From the IMG/VR virus record IMGVR_UViG_3300042882_000881, positions 49,951 to 113,950 of that record: a stretch of DNA of 64,000 nucleotides, one strand, 5' to 3'. Origin of the DNA: a virus. Numbering within the stretch: position 1 is the stretch's first letter; the number at the start of each line of letters is the position of its first letter. This document shows positions 43,564 to 52,105 of this stretch, one piece after another. The notes under the pieces are model-generated. The model searched no databases, had not been told where the DNA came from, and worked only from the letters and a program-made list of their open reading frames with translations. Made by a program: the position numbers and the translations under genes.

Positions 43564-44076
43564 TTACCATGCTTTACAGGACCAGTATTTTGCTTTCCAC
43601 TTTGGGCCGGGGCTATCACAATTATGTCTTGCTCTAAAACTTTTTCTACGCTCCGGTATATTTTTCTTTATTTTCATATTTGGATCGCCAAAGTTCACTT
43701 TTACAATATTGCCTTTGTCATTCTTAACATAAACACTAGACTTTTTTGGTCCATCTGGTGTTCTAAAAGGCTTGTTTAGCTGAACCTTCCGTCCTTGGTA
43801 TTCGGCAGCCTCTGACATGAATATTAAATGACGACCATTTTTTTGATAAGAACTTCTTCTTTCAAAGTAGTATATCTCATTTGTAACAGGATCTCTATAT
43901 GCGTATTTTGCAATTGATAAGTCTATTTCTTCTACTTCTTCGCCAAGATCGAAATATTCTTCATCTTTGGGTATATACATCGTTTCTAAAGACTCAACAT
44001 ATTCTTCTGAACCATACATTTCATTATACAATGAATTCTGAACTTGTTCAAGTATTGATGATTTAGGTGTTGACAT
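43564..44076 (-). CDS. Conserved-type phage protein with FRARHNC motif
   Basis: A 170-residue protein. The C-terminal signature (MKIKKNIPERRKSFRARHNC followed by WKAKYWSCKAW) is a recurring tail of phage proteins. Acidic N-terminus and beta-rich centre (YAYRDPVTNEIYYFERRSSY). It probably concerns head assembly or a structural protein, based on how often the motif appears near such genes, but no role is shown here. It overlaps a glycosyltransferase gene by 14 bp. Confidence 0.7.
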   Translation of the reverse strand: MSTPKSSILEQVQNSLYNEMYGSEEYVESLETMYIPKDEEYFDLGEEVEEIDLSIAKYAYRDPVTNEIYYFERRSSYQKNGRHLIFMSEAAEYQGRKVQLNKPFRTPDGPKKSSVYVKNDKGNIVKVNFGDPNMKIKKNIPERRKSFRARHNCDSPGPKWKAKYWSCKAW

Positions 44077-45154
44077 ATATTATCTCCGCCGTATTATTCC
44101 ATGAATATTTATTACTAGTATCAATACCATTAGGGTTTGATCTGATATCATTATTATACACATATCTCATATGTTCAACAATATTATCTATCTGATTTTG
44201 ACCTATTTTTGCCCATTGTCCTTGACCAAAGAACCATTTATTATCATTGGCCAATTCATCATCATCTATATCTACTAAAAATGAATTGTTTTGATCACAA
44301 TAATGAGTATGTGCTGAATAATTAGTTACTATACATGGTTTATTCATACTCATAGCTTCCAATATTTCATTATTCCAACCTTCTGCTCTTGATATAAAAA
44401 CTCCGCAATCACAATCAGCTATAATATTTGCTAAATCATATTGCGTTGGAAATCTATTAAAGACTTTAATTTTATTAGAGAGTTTGTTGTTATTCACAAG
44501 ATTGAGCCAAAATCTTGTTTCTGACTCATTTAGGAATGGATTGTGAGGACATAGCCATAATTCTACATTATCATGACTATTAAAAGCTTGTTCAAAACAT
44601 TGTAATAAAATATCTTGAGATTTTCTTTTTTCCCATTTTCCAATATGAAAAAATCTATACAAAGAATTAGGTTTTTTTGTGGATTGTTTTCTAAATTGTT
44701 GATGACTTTTTAAGGTTGGCAAAAATATTGATCTATCAACACCGAGAGGACAAACAATAATAGGTATAGTAACTCCATTTTCAATTAAAACTTGTTTGGA
44801 CCAATCAGTAGCAGTAAATACATTATCACAGGAATTTATTTGATGAACTTCTATTTTAGATAAAGTATCTAATTCAAAAAAAGGGAAGCTATAATATGTG
44901 CCTTTTCCTACTCTTGATGCTAGATCATGTTGATGCCATATTTTTAATGTTGATGCATTATAGTCAAAATATTGAGCATTATGAATACATTTTTTAATTA
45001 CTGATACATCATGATCCGAATTTAGTCCACTAGGTTGATTTCCTATAGGAAATAACGATACTTCACATTTATTATTTAAATTATGTAATATATTTAATGA
45101 TGTGATGCCGTATCCAGTATATCCTAATGGACACATTAAATTAATTTTTTTCAT
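44063..45154 (-). CDS. Family 4-like glycosyltransferase
   Basis: A 363-residue GT-B transferase. INLMCPLGYTGYGITSLNIL is the N-terminal loop, RFFHIGKWEKRKSQDILLQC the linker to the nucleotide domain, and GVFISRAEGWNNEILEAMSM carries the EX7E-type motif (E-x7-E). It should transfer a sugar from a nucleotide donor to a glycan or protein acceptor. It is the first gene of the second glycan cluster in genome order; it overlaps the GMP reductase gene by 14 bp. Confidence 0.8.
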   Translation of the reverse strand: MKKINLMCPLGYTGYGITSLNILHNLNNKCEVSLFPIGNQPSGLNSDHDVSVIKKCIHNAQYFDYNASTLKIWHQHDLASRVGKGTYYSFPFFELDTLSKIEVHQINSCDNVFTATDWSKQVLIENGVTIPIIVCPLGVDRSIFLPTLKSHQQFRKQSTKKPNSLYRFFHIGKWEKRKSQDILLQCFEQAFNSHDNVELWLCPHNPFLNESETRFWLNLVNNNKLSNKIKVFNRFPTQYDLANIIADCDCGVFISRAEGWNNEILEAMSMNKPCIVTNYSAHTHYCDQNNSFLVDIDDDELANDNKWFFGQGQWAKIGQNQIDNIVEHMRYVYNNDIRSNPNGIDTSNKYSWNNTAEIIYVNT

Positions 45155-46271
45155 ATATTTTATTATGAGTATTATTTACTTGTATAAATGTTGTTTTTTT
45201 ACCAAAGTCTTTGATCTTATTAGCTCCGATATATGTACAGGCACTTCTTAATCCACCATAAATATCTTGAACAATTTCTTCTGCTTTACCTTTATATGGT
45301 ACAGTAACACACTTTCCTTCTGCTGTTCTATATTCAGCAACTCCATTGTGGTGTTTATTCATAGCTTTTTCAGAGCTCATACCATAATATTTTAGAGATA
45401 TTTTTCTTTTTATATTATCATGTTCTGGATCAATTGGTTGCCAAAATCCAGGAGCACATGATCCTGCTTCTACTAAATATTCATATTTCCATTCTCCTTC
45501 GCACTCATCTGTACCAGCAAATATGCTGCCCAACATGACAAAATCAGCATTTGCACCAAATGCCTTACAAATATCGCCGACTACTTTACATCCTCCATCA
45601 GAACAAACGTGTCCACCAAGACCATGAGCAGCGTCAGAACATTCCATTACAGCACTCAATTGAGGGTATCCAACGCCAGTTTTTAAACGAGTGGTACATA
45701 CACTACCCGAACCTATACCAACCTTTACTATATCAACTTGACCATGAATAATCAATTCTTCTGTCATTTCCTGAGTAACAACATTTCCGGCCATAATAAT
45801 CGACTCTGGATATAAACTTCTTATTTTATGAGCAATTTTAACAAATTGTTCTGTGTAGCCATTTGCAACATCCAAACATATATTCGGGGTGGGAAAGTTA
45901 TATTTATGAATTTGATTAAATACTTCAATTAATTTTTCCAAATCCTTTTGACTTGTGCCAATAGAATAAAATGCAAGACTTTTATTTATAACACTAGGAT
46001 CTGTATAAAAAGCAACATATTCATTAATCTTATAGTGCTTGTGCAAACATACTATAGCTTGAAATGTCGATAGTGATCTTGCCATATCAAAAGTTCCGAC
46101 AGTATCCATATTGGCCACCATAATCGGCACCGCTAATAATTTTCGTGGAGAATACTTAAATTTAAATTCTCGCTGGATACAAACTTCTGATCGACTATTA
46201 AGAGTTGATCTTTTAGGACGAATAAGAACATCGTCAAAATCAAGCTTTATTTCATTAATTATTTTTTGCAT
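45141..46271 (-). CDS. guaC: GMP reductase
   Basis: A 376-residue IMPDH/GMPR-family TIM barrel. The reductase loop is VKVGIGSGSVCTTRLKTGVG (C192, E. coli C186), and LDFDDVLIRP at the N-terminus is typical. It converts GMP to IMP with NADPH. It is about 30 residues longer than E. coli GuaC, with an extra segment (LVEAGSCAPGFWQPIDPEHD) near 268-287. IMPDH CBS domains are absent. In an AT-rich phage it could push guanine nucleotides towards adenine nucleotides. It overlaps both glycan-cluster neighbours. Confidence 0.88.
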   Translation of the reverse strand: MQKIINEIKLDFDDVLIRPKRSTLNSRSEVCIQREFKFKYSPRKLLAVPIMVANMDTVGTFDMARSLSTFQAIVCLHKHYKINEYVAFYTDPSVINKSLAFYSIGTSQKDLEKLIEVFNQIHKYNFPTPNICLDVANGYTEQFVKIAHKIRSLYPESIIMAGNVVTQEMTEELIIHGQVDIVKVGIGSGSVCTTRLKTGVGYPQLSAVMECSDAAHGLGGHVCSDGGCKVVGDICKAFGANADFVMLGSIFAGTDECEGEWKYEYLVEAGSCAPGFWQPIDPEHDNIKRKISLKYYGMSSEKAMNKHHNGVAEYRTAEGKCVTVPYKGKAEEIVQDIYGGLRSACTYIGANKIKDFGKKTTFIQVNNTHNKIYEKN

Positions 46272-48484
46272 ATCTTATCGCATTCCTTATAAAAACATGA
46301 TACAAATTTGTCTATACTAAGATTATCTCTTAATTTATTATTTTCTTTTAAATATACATGAGCTTCTTTGATTCGATCTAAATTATTTGATAAAGACGAA
46401 GCTTGATTAATATCTCTAAAATATAGGGGATAGTCTTCTCCCAAGTATTCAACTATTGATGGAAGTTTATTAACTAATAGTGGCGTTGATGATGCTATGC
46501 ACTCTACTACAGTATTGCTTGCTGCACAATCATAAAAATTAACATAGACTAGTGATGATTGTAATATCTTATCAAAGTATTCATTGCTAGAATTAGTTAT
46601 GTAAACTTGATTAATTGATCCTGACTGCTTATTTACAATTAAATTATTTATATCTATAATATTTTGCTGACTAAGTATATCTTTTTTTCCAAGAACTATA
46701 TTCTCTATGTCAAGCATTCTTGCTGCAAAATTATGTCCATAAAGCCATATCTTATTTAAGTTAGTATTGAGTTCCCAAAAAGAATGCATTTTTCTCATCC
46801 AGTATCCGATTTGGGTAATATTTTTAGATTCTAAAAACATTTCGTATTTCCAAACTTTTGATTCTGGAAGATACGGAAAAGGATGCTTTAGGCTTTTTAT
46901 TTTTATATCTAGATCATATTTATCGAATAAAATTTCTAGTTCATTTTTTAGATTATCACTCAATACGAATATTAATTCACAATTATCTAGTGATTCCAAG
47001 AAATCTTTATTATGTAATAGAGATTTTATATTTTGATTATAGTCAAACCATCGTGGCATATTTATTGGATTATGCAAAAATCCAATCCAGCTATTAGTTT
47101 TGTATGTTTCTATTTTTTGAAACATAATATCTTTTTTAAAAGAATCGTCACACCTTATTGGTTCCCACGAATTGGTATCATTACTCCATATAAAACGGTT
47201 CGTATTATCTGTAAAAATATCGGTACCATTACTAGAAAATAGATTATATCCTCTTACTAAGCCATATTTTTTATTATTAAGAATTATTGATATATTATCA
47301 TTATCATTTCTGAATGTATGTTCAATAAAATCATTACAATATAAATCGTTAGTAGATTTATTCTTTGTGATAGTATTATTTTTTTGCAGATTTGACATTA
47401 CCCAGGGCCAGCCAAATCTATGAGAGAATTGGGTTTCCTTAATCAGAAGATTATCTAATTGTTCATTTTTATTTTTATTTTTTTTCTGACGATTATTTTT
47501 AGATACAGAAATATCAATATGTTGAAGATACTTTTGAAATTCAGAAGTAAAATAATCTATTGTTAGTTCTGTTTTTGGTTTATTTTTTAAATATTCAGCA
47601 GAGGTTTGGATGCTGTCATAGGTTAGTAGATCAGATATTTCTGAGGAATCTTTAAAATAAGATGGATAGTCTTTACCAAGATATTCTATAATAGCAGGAT
47701 GCTTATTTATTACCAGCGGAGTATTTCTGATCATTGATTCAATGATAGCATTATTGCATGAGGTATCATATAAATCTAGCAGAACTACCGATTGCTCCAA
47801 TATCTTGTCGTAGAAATTATTATCTTGCCAAGTTAATATTTTAACTCTGGTTTTATCAATATCAATAGACTTGTAAGATATTTCTCTTTCAAGATTGTCT
47901 ATAGCCATCTCTAAGTGTGACGGTAGTAATATTTTATCAATTTTTTTATTCGCAGATGTTGTGAATATGGTTGATAAATTTCTTAAAAAGTACCCAATGG
48001 ATAATAACTTTATCCCAGAGTCATTGTAGAATGTCTTAAACTTATTAAAGTTCCAATCATATAATCCGAATTCTGTTGGATGTTTTAATGAAAAAATTGG
48101 AATGTTCTTGAACTGACTAAAATTTTTCTCAAGATAGCTTTTAAGATATTCTGATAAAACAAAAATTCCCTTACAGTTTTCTAAAGATGATAGAAATACT
48201 TCTGTATTTAAGAAGTTATGTATATCTATAGACTCTCTATAATTTTCTTCATACCACGGACATATTTTTGGAGGATGATGTAGGAATCCTATCCATGGTT
48301 TTTTATATGGTATTATTTTTTTCTTCAGATTAGTATCAAAATTGTATCCAAAAGTTATATCTATAAAATCATCCAATAGAATACTATCATATGAATGAAA
48401 CTTCATTAGATTATGCATAACATATCCCCAACCAGATCTATGGGCAGAGAAATATGTCGGATTAGATATATTAACCGTTTTCAT
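46259..48484 (-). CDS. Tandemly duplicated GT-B-like glycosyltransferase
   Basis: A 741-residue protein made of two copies of one transferase fold. Matching landmarks: AHRSGWGYVMHNL and SHRFGWPWVMSNL; WIGFLHHPP and WIGFLHNPI; FVLSEYLKSYLE and FVLSDNLKNELE; SLKHPTE and SLKHPFP; IGYFLRN and IGYWMRK; and KHPAIIEYLGKDYPSYF and KLPSIVEYLGEDYPLYF. An Asn/Lys-rich linker (NNRQKKNKNKNEQ, about 333-345) joins them. Both halves keep an E-x-x-I/V-like end motif (AIIESMI, TVVECIA). Probably an enzyme with two related activities or one catalytic and one acceptor-binding half. Confidence 0.8.
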   Translation of the reverse strand: MKTVNISNPTYFSAHRSGWGYVMHNLMKFHSYDSILLDDFIDITFGYNFDTNLKKKIIPYKKPWIGFLHHPPKICPWYEENYRESIDIHNFLNTEVFLSSLENCKGIFVLSEYLKSYLEKNFSQFKNIPIFSLKHPTEFGLYDWNFNKFKTFYNDSGIKLLSIGYFLRNLSTIFTTSANKKIDKILLPSHLEMAIDNLEREISYKSIDIDKTRVKILTWQDNNFYDKILEQSVVLLDLYDTSCNNAIIESMIRNTPLVINKHPAIIEYLGKDYPSYFKDSSEISDLLTYDSIQTSAEYLKNKPKTELTIDYFTSEFQKYLQHIDISVSKNNRQKKNKNKNEQLDNLLIKETQFSHRFGWPWVMSNLQKNNTITKNKSTNDLYCNDFIEHTFRNDNDNISIILNNKKYGLVRGYNLFSSNGTDIFTDNTNRFIWSNDTNSWEPIRCDDSFKKDIMFQKIETYKTNSWIGFLHNPINMPRWFDYNQNIKSLLHNKDFLESLDNCELIFVLSDNLKNELEILFDKYDLDIKIKSLKHPFPYLPESKVWKYEMFLESKNITQIGYWMRKMHSFWELNTNLNKIWLYGHNFAARMLDIENIVLGKKDILSQQNIIDINNLIVNKQSGSINQVYITNSSNEYFDKILQSSLVYVNFYDCAASNTVVECIASSTPLLVNKLPSIVEYLGEDYPLYFRDINQASSLSNNLDRIKEAHVYLKENNKLRDNLSIDKFVSCFYKECDKICKK

Positions 48485-49011
48485 ATATTAAAGAAATACC
48501 ATCTATTATGAGAATCTATTTCTGAGCTAGTATTTATACTATTCAAATAGTTCTCGATCTCATTCCATGATGAAAAAATCATTTCATGTGGGATGGTTCC
48601 AAATAACCAATCTGGAGCATTTTGTTTGCCTTGAACCATATGTATTATAATAGGCTTCTTTTGTCTGTTTGCCCAAAAAATTTCTTCCAGAGTTCCACAA
48701 GGATGAGTATCTAAATCAAGATTAACTATAATAAAATCACTAATATCTACCAATCGCAAATCAACTGATCTGATAGACTTCATTAGTCTTGATAGTTCAT
48801 CGTATTCTAAATCTTTTTTATATCTTTTCTTGAGAAGCTGAACTTCCTCATCTTCTTTTCCTATATCTGTAGGTTTTTTTATAGGATTAAACACTATAAT
48901 GCCAAGATTTTCTAGAAATGGAGTTATACTATCTCTCCAACCTATGCCCCTGTCTGGTACTCTATCCATAGCACCAGCGAGATAAACCCGTTGATTTTTT
49001 AGCCTATTCAC
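48481..49011 (-). CDS. Nucleoside 2-deoxyribosyltransferase-like protein
   Basis: A 176-residue Rossmann-like protein. The N-terminal VYLAGAMDRVPDRGIGWRDS and the DFIIVNLDLDTHPCGTLEEI segment match the nucleoside 2-deoxyribosyltransferase/DUF4406 family, with the LDxDTHPCGTLEE nucleophile region. It starts at GTG with AAAGGA 10 nt before it. It may exchange or hydrolyse N-glycosidic bonds of nucleotides, fitting GMP reductase next door. It overlaps the duplicated transferase gene by 4 bp. Confidence 0.78.
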   Translation of the reverse strand: MNRLKNQRVYLAGAMDRVPDRGIGWRDSITPFLENLGIIVFNPIKKPTDIGKEDEEVQLLKKRYKKDLEYDELSRLMKSIRSVDLRLVDISDFIIVNLDLDTHPCGTLEEIFWANRQKKPIIIHMVQGKQNAPDWLFGTIPHEMIFSSWNEIENYLNSINTSSEIDSHNRWYFFNI

Positions 49012-49072
49012 CGTATCCTAGTCCTTTCAAACACCCGATTATCAATGCTATTGAAAAAATAATTACATACAT
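49004..49072 (-). CDS. 22-residue hydrophobic peptide (candidate)
   Basis: A very short frame (MYVIIFSIALIIGCLKGLG then YGE, stop TAG) that begins one base after the stop of the upstream gene (TAA-T-ATG) and overlaps the GTG start of the next gene. It is almost one transmembrane helix. It has no clear Shine-Dalgarno, so translational coupling would be needed. It is included because it exactly fills the gap. Confidence 0.35.
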   Translation of the reverse strand: MYVIIFSIALIIGCLKGLGYGE

Positions 49073-49073
49073 A

Positions 49074-49811
49074 TTAATTAAAAATTGTATACCACAATCT
49101 CTCCATGATGAATCCGTGTGACCAATCTTTTAAAACAAAATTCTTCAATTTAATATAAAAATCTTTATCATTTTTTAGAATTTTATCTTTACTAACACCA
49201 AAGATACCACCATAATTAAATTTTAAGAATCCACAATAAGGTATATTTAGATCCAATATATGATATACATGTTTTAATGTTTTAGTAATATCTGTGATTC
49301 GATGAACGTTCCTATAATGACTTAAAGTTCCAAGTATACCCCTATCAGTATATCCTATAGGATATAATCTTTCTTCAACTGTTTCCATATATATTTGATA
49401 TGGTCCAACATATTCACGAGTATCATATAAAATATTCTCAATTGGTGGAACACGTTCATTAATTTTCCATCCATGAGTCAATGGTTGAAATGATTTAAAC
49501 TCTTGATTTTTGATCATATAAAGAACTATATCAATAAATTCTGGAGAATGATCGAATGGATCTGCTTGAGAAAATATAATATAATCATCAATATTATCTA
49601 AATTATTTATTATATGTGTTAAATGAGTGTCTGACTCTCTACCCCAATTTGGGTTATTTGATAAATTAATAATTTCTGTTTTATATATTTTATTTAAGCT
49701 TAACTCTGGTCCTTTATTATAAATAATAGCATTATCTGCTATTACAGGATAATCATATATCCAAGATATATCTTCATTGTATCTTGCAAAAATAAATTTA
49801 GGTGTTATCAT
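49074..49811 (-). CDS. DUF3431-type glycosyltransferase-like protein
   Basis: A 245-residue protein. FARYNEDISWIYDYPVIADN, NWGRESDTHLTHIINNLDNI and IIFSQADPFDHSPEF are the conserved blocks of DUF3431, a fold related to GT-A transferases. WSHGFIMERLWYTIF ends it. It is expected to act on sugars in the same pathway as UDP-galactopyranose mutase, encoded 1 bp upstream. Confidence 0.82.
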   Translation of the reverse strand: MITPKFIFARYNEDISWIYDYPVIADNAIIYNKGPELSLNKIYKTEIINLSNNPNWGRESDTHLTHIINNLDNIDDYIIFSQADPFDHSPEFIDIVLYMIKNQEFKSFQPLTHGWKINERVPPIENILYDTREYVGPYQIYMETVEERLYPIGYTDRGILGTLSHYRNVHRITDITKTLKHVYHILDLNIPYCGFLKFNYGGIFGVSKDKILKNDKDFYIKLKNFVLKDWSHGFIMERLWYTIFN

Positions 49812-49812
49812 A

Positions 49813-50901
49813 TTAAGCCTTATTATATATATTCATAGCAGAACCGATAATCTGATGCATATCATAATACTTATATTCTGCTAATCTTCCCCCAAAAATA
49901 TATTTATTATTTAATGAAGAAAGTTTTTTATAATTATTGTAAATTGTATTATTTAATTCATTATTAATAGGATAGTATTCATCTAATCCTGGTTTCCAAT
50001 TTTGAGGATATTCTTTAGATACTATCGTATTTGTACTATTATGAGTTGTAAAGTGCTTATGCTCTATAGTTCTTGTATATGGAATAGATTCACTAGTATA
50101 ATTTATTATAGCATTTCCCTGATAATCTTCTATTTGATATTCTGAGATTTCAAATCTTAAACTTCTATAAGATAGAGTTCCATGAGAGTAATCAAAAAAC
50201 TTATCTATAGGGCCGGTATAAAGCACTCTCTTAGCCAAGGAATCGTAATAATCTTTCTTCTCAAGATAATCACAATGCAAATCTAAATCTATTCCATCTA
50301 TCATGTTGGATATCATCTTCGTATAACCATACTCTGGTATGCCCTGATATTTGTCAAAAAAATAGTTATCATCAAAATTTAATCTGATGGGCAGTCTTTT
50401 AATGATGAAAGATGGAAGATTTCTTGGTTCTGTGTTCCATTGCTTTTTTGTATATCCATATATGAAAGTATAATATATTTCTTCTCCAACTTGAGAAAGA
50501 ATCCATTCTTCTAAATTTTTTGGATCTTCTATTTTAATTTTTACATTATCTAATTTTGTTCTTGCTTCTTCTGGAGTTTTAATATTCCATAGCTGATAAA
50601 GAGTCATTAAATTGATAGGAAATGAATATATTTTATCATTAAAATTAACTTTTGGTCTATTAATATAATTACTAAACTTAGTAAATTTATTAACATAATT
50701 CCATATATTATCATTATTGGTATGAAAAACATGTGGGCCATACATATGAACATCTATGCCGGACACATTCTTAGTGTAACAATTGCCACCTATATGATCT
50801 CTTTTATCAATGATAAGACATTTCTTACCATCTTCTTTGGCTAATTGTGCGAATGTTGATCCAAATAAACCCGAACCAACAATAAGATAGTCGTACTTCA
50901 T
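49813..50901 (-). CDS. glf: UDP-galactopyranose mutase
   Basis: A 362-residue flavoenzyme. YDYLIVGSGLFGSTFAQLAK is the FAD GxGxxG motif; DKRDHIGGNCYT, YGPHVFHTNNDNIWNYV and YGYTKKQWNTEPRNLP are UGM hallmarks; IFGGRLAEYKYYDMHQ ends the FAD site. It isomerises UDP-Galp to UDP-Galf, so the phage glycan pathway probably uses galactofuranose. It overlaps the macro-domain gene by 4 bp. Confidence 0.93.
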   Translation of the reverse strand: MKYDYLIVGSGLFGSTFAQLAKEDGKKCLIIDKRDHIGGNCYTKNVSGIDVHMYGPHVFHTNNDNIWNYVNKFTKFSNYINRPKVNFNDKIYSFPINLMTLYQLWNIKTPEEARTKLDNVKIKIEDPKNLEEWILSQVGEEIYYTFIYGYTKKQWNTEPRNLPSFIIKRLPIRLNFDDNYFFDKYQGIPEYGYTKMISNMIDGIDLDLHCDYLEKKDYYDSLAKRVLYTGPIDKFFDYSHGTLSYRSLRFEISEYQIEDYQGNAIINYTSESIPYTRTIEHKHFTTHNSTNTIVSKEYPQNWKPGLDEYYPINNELNNTIYNNYKKLSSLNNKYIFGGRLAEYKYYDMHQIIGSAMNIYNKA

Positions 50902-51428
50902 TTCTTAATATATATAAACGTATTAATATTGCCCCAGATATCATCTATCAAATCTGCAATAAATAACCAGTTTCCGCCAGCTAATCCGCTACCAAATTTG
51001 GGAGCATGAATTTCTACTCTAGATTCTGTATTATTTGCTAAATTTTTACAAAAAGTATTTACGTCTATCATAGATCGTACTAAAGAAGGATAATGGAGAG
51101 GTCTTTTATTTTTAGAATTTATAAGTCCATTTTGAGCTATCATATTAGCAACAATAATTTTATTATGCTTTTTAGTTTCAGCAGTAATAAACTGTGTGTG
51201 TCCTAATTTTTGTGATCCATTAACATGGAAATTAGCTTTAACAGAAGGATACTTCTCTGATAATGCGTCAGCAAACCCAGCGCCAAAAGCATTAACATTA
51301 TTACAAACATGTGGGATAATAATAGATATTTGATCATTAGATGAAATAATCCTTGATGTCATATCAAAGATATTCTCGTTTGATAAATTAAACGAATTTG
51401 TATTTTTGTGCAAATTTGATATTTTCAT
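50898..51428 (-). CDS. Macro-domain protein
   Basis: A 176-residue protein: IIPHVCNNVNAFGAGFADAL is the ADP-ribose binding start, VANMIAQNG the second strand, and IHAPKFGSGLAGGNWLFIADLI the GxGLxGG phosphate loop. This is the Poa1p-like macro fold that binds or dephosphorylates ADP-ribose-1''-phosphate. It is preceded by a sigma70-like promoter of its own and GGAGGA Shine-Dalgarno. It could remove ADP-ribose marks or signals, for example in counter-defence, but this is not shown. Confidence 0.88.
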   Translation of the reverse strand: MKISNLHKNTNSFNLSNENIFDMTSRIISSNDQISIIIPHVCNNVNAFGAGFADALSEKYPSVKANFHVNGSQKLGHTQFITAETKKHNKIIVANMIAQNGLINSKNKRPLHYPSLVRSMIDVNTFCKNLANNTESRVEIHAPKFGSGLAGGNWLFIADLIDDIWGNINTFIYIKK

Positions 51429-51444
51429 ACAGTCCTCCTAGAGC

Positions 51445-51473
51445 ATTGTAACCGCGATCACACAGAAAGTCAA
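51445..51473 (-). promoter_or_regulatory. Sigma70-like promoter for macro-domain/glf operon
   Basis: Minus strand: -35 TTGACT (51473-51468), 17 bp spacer, -10 TACAAT (51450-51445), 16 nt before the macro-domain ATG. The TGA within the -35 is the stop of the upstream zinc-ribbon gene, as at 15380. Confidence 0.7.
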
Positions 51474-51712
51474 ATCAGCTTTTTCCATTTTCCCATAGGA
51501 CATTCTTGGTCGGCCCATGCTAATTTATTCATAAAAATACGCTTATTATTAATATTACATCCACAAACTAAACATTGCTGTTGTATCTTTTCGTGATATT
51601 CACAAGAATTACACACATCTAGTCTCTCATTAATTTGAGCCTGAGTTGATTTTGGAAATCCTAGCCATATATGCCAAGATAGTGATTTAAGAAATGTTAA
51701 TATTTTTCTCAT
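51470..51712 (-). CDS. Zinc-ribbon protein
   Basis: An 80-residue protein. A basic N-terminal helix (KILTFLKSLSWHIWLGFPKS) is followed by a four-Cys zinc module: VCNSCEYHEK and CLVCGCNINN, then ADQECPMGKW. Common small ribbon type of marine phages; function unknown. Its stop codon lies in the -35 of the downstream promoter. It overlaps the upstream gene by 26 bp. Confidence 0.7.
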   Translation of the reverse strand: MRKILTFLKSLSWHIWLGFPKSTQAQINERLDVCNSCEYHEKIQQQCLVCGCNINNKRIFMNKLAWADQECPMGKWKKLI

Positions 51713-51932
51713 TAGTAATATCCTTTTTTAAGTTAACAATATTGTTGTCATTATCAATATAATACACCGGCGTCTTATCTATGATATCAGATGATTCAAA
51801 CCATCTTTGAGTACCATCGACAAGGTTGGTGCATAATCTTGAGCCATTTTTTTTAAAATCTGTGGTCAAAATAAACTTATCTTCTTTATAAGAGAATGTT
51901 TCTCCATTAGCTAATTCTTCAATATAATTCAT
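51687..51932 (-). CDS. Unknown small protein
   Basis: An 81-residue protein with a beta-rich pattern (NYIEELANGETFSYKEDKFI then LTTDFKKNG) and an acidic Asn-rich C-terminus. Function unknown. It overlaps neighbours by 14 and 26 bp, so it is translated in series. Confidence 0.6.
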   Translation of the reverse strand: MNYIEELANGETFSYKEDKFILTTDFKKNGSRLCTNLVDGTQRWFESSDIIDKTPVYYIDNDNNIVNLKKDITNEKNINIS

Positions 51933-52104
51933 CTATATCTTCCTCCCAATTATCTTCTGTTAAGTGTTGTTTTTTTCTTTTAAATTCTTTGTTCCTTTTT
52001 GCAACATCCCCATATTCTTCAGGATATTGCGTAGTTTTTTTGACATCTCTCTTTTTCTTATTAAATTTTTCTCTTCTGTAGTCTTTATTATTAAAATCTG
52101 TCAT
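51919..52104 (-). CDS. 61-residue highly charged protein
   Basis: Lys/Arg-rich N-terminal half (RREKFNKKKRDVKK) and an acidic end (EDNWEEDIDELY). Probably disordered; could bind nucleic acid. It overlaps the downstream gene by 14 bp and follows the DUF5672-type gene by 1 bp. Confidence 0.6.
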   Translation of the reverse strand: MTDFNNKDYRREKFNKKKRDVKKTTQYPEEYGDVAKRNKEFKRKKQHLTEDNWEEDIDELY

Positions 52105-52105
52105 A

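Noticed and set aside
45141-46271. 2-aminoadenine (Z-genome) pathway
   Set aside because: GMP reductase alone is not evidence; no PurZ-like adenylosuccinate synthetase or DatZ-type gene is visible.
51760-51775. Late motif copy near 51.77 kb
   Set aside because: Sequence resembles the motif (GGTGTATTATAT) but is inside a coding frame and not upstream of a start at the right distance.
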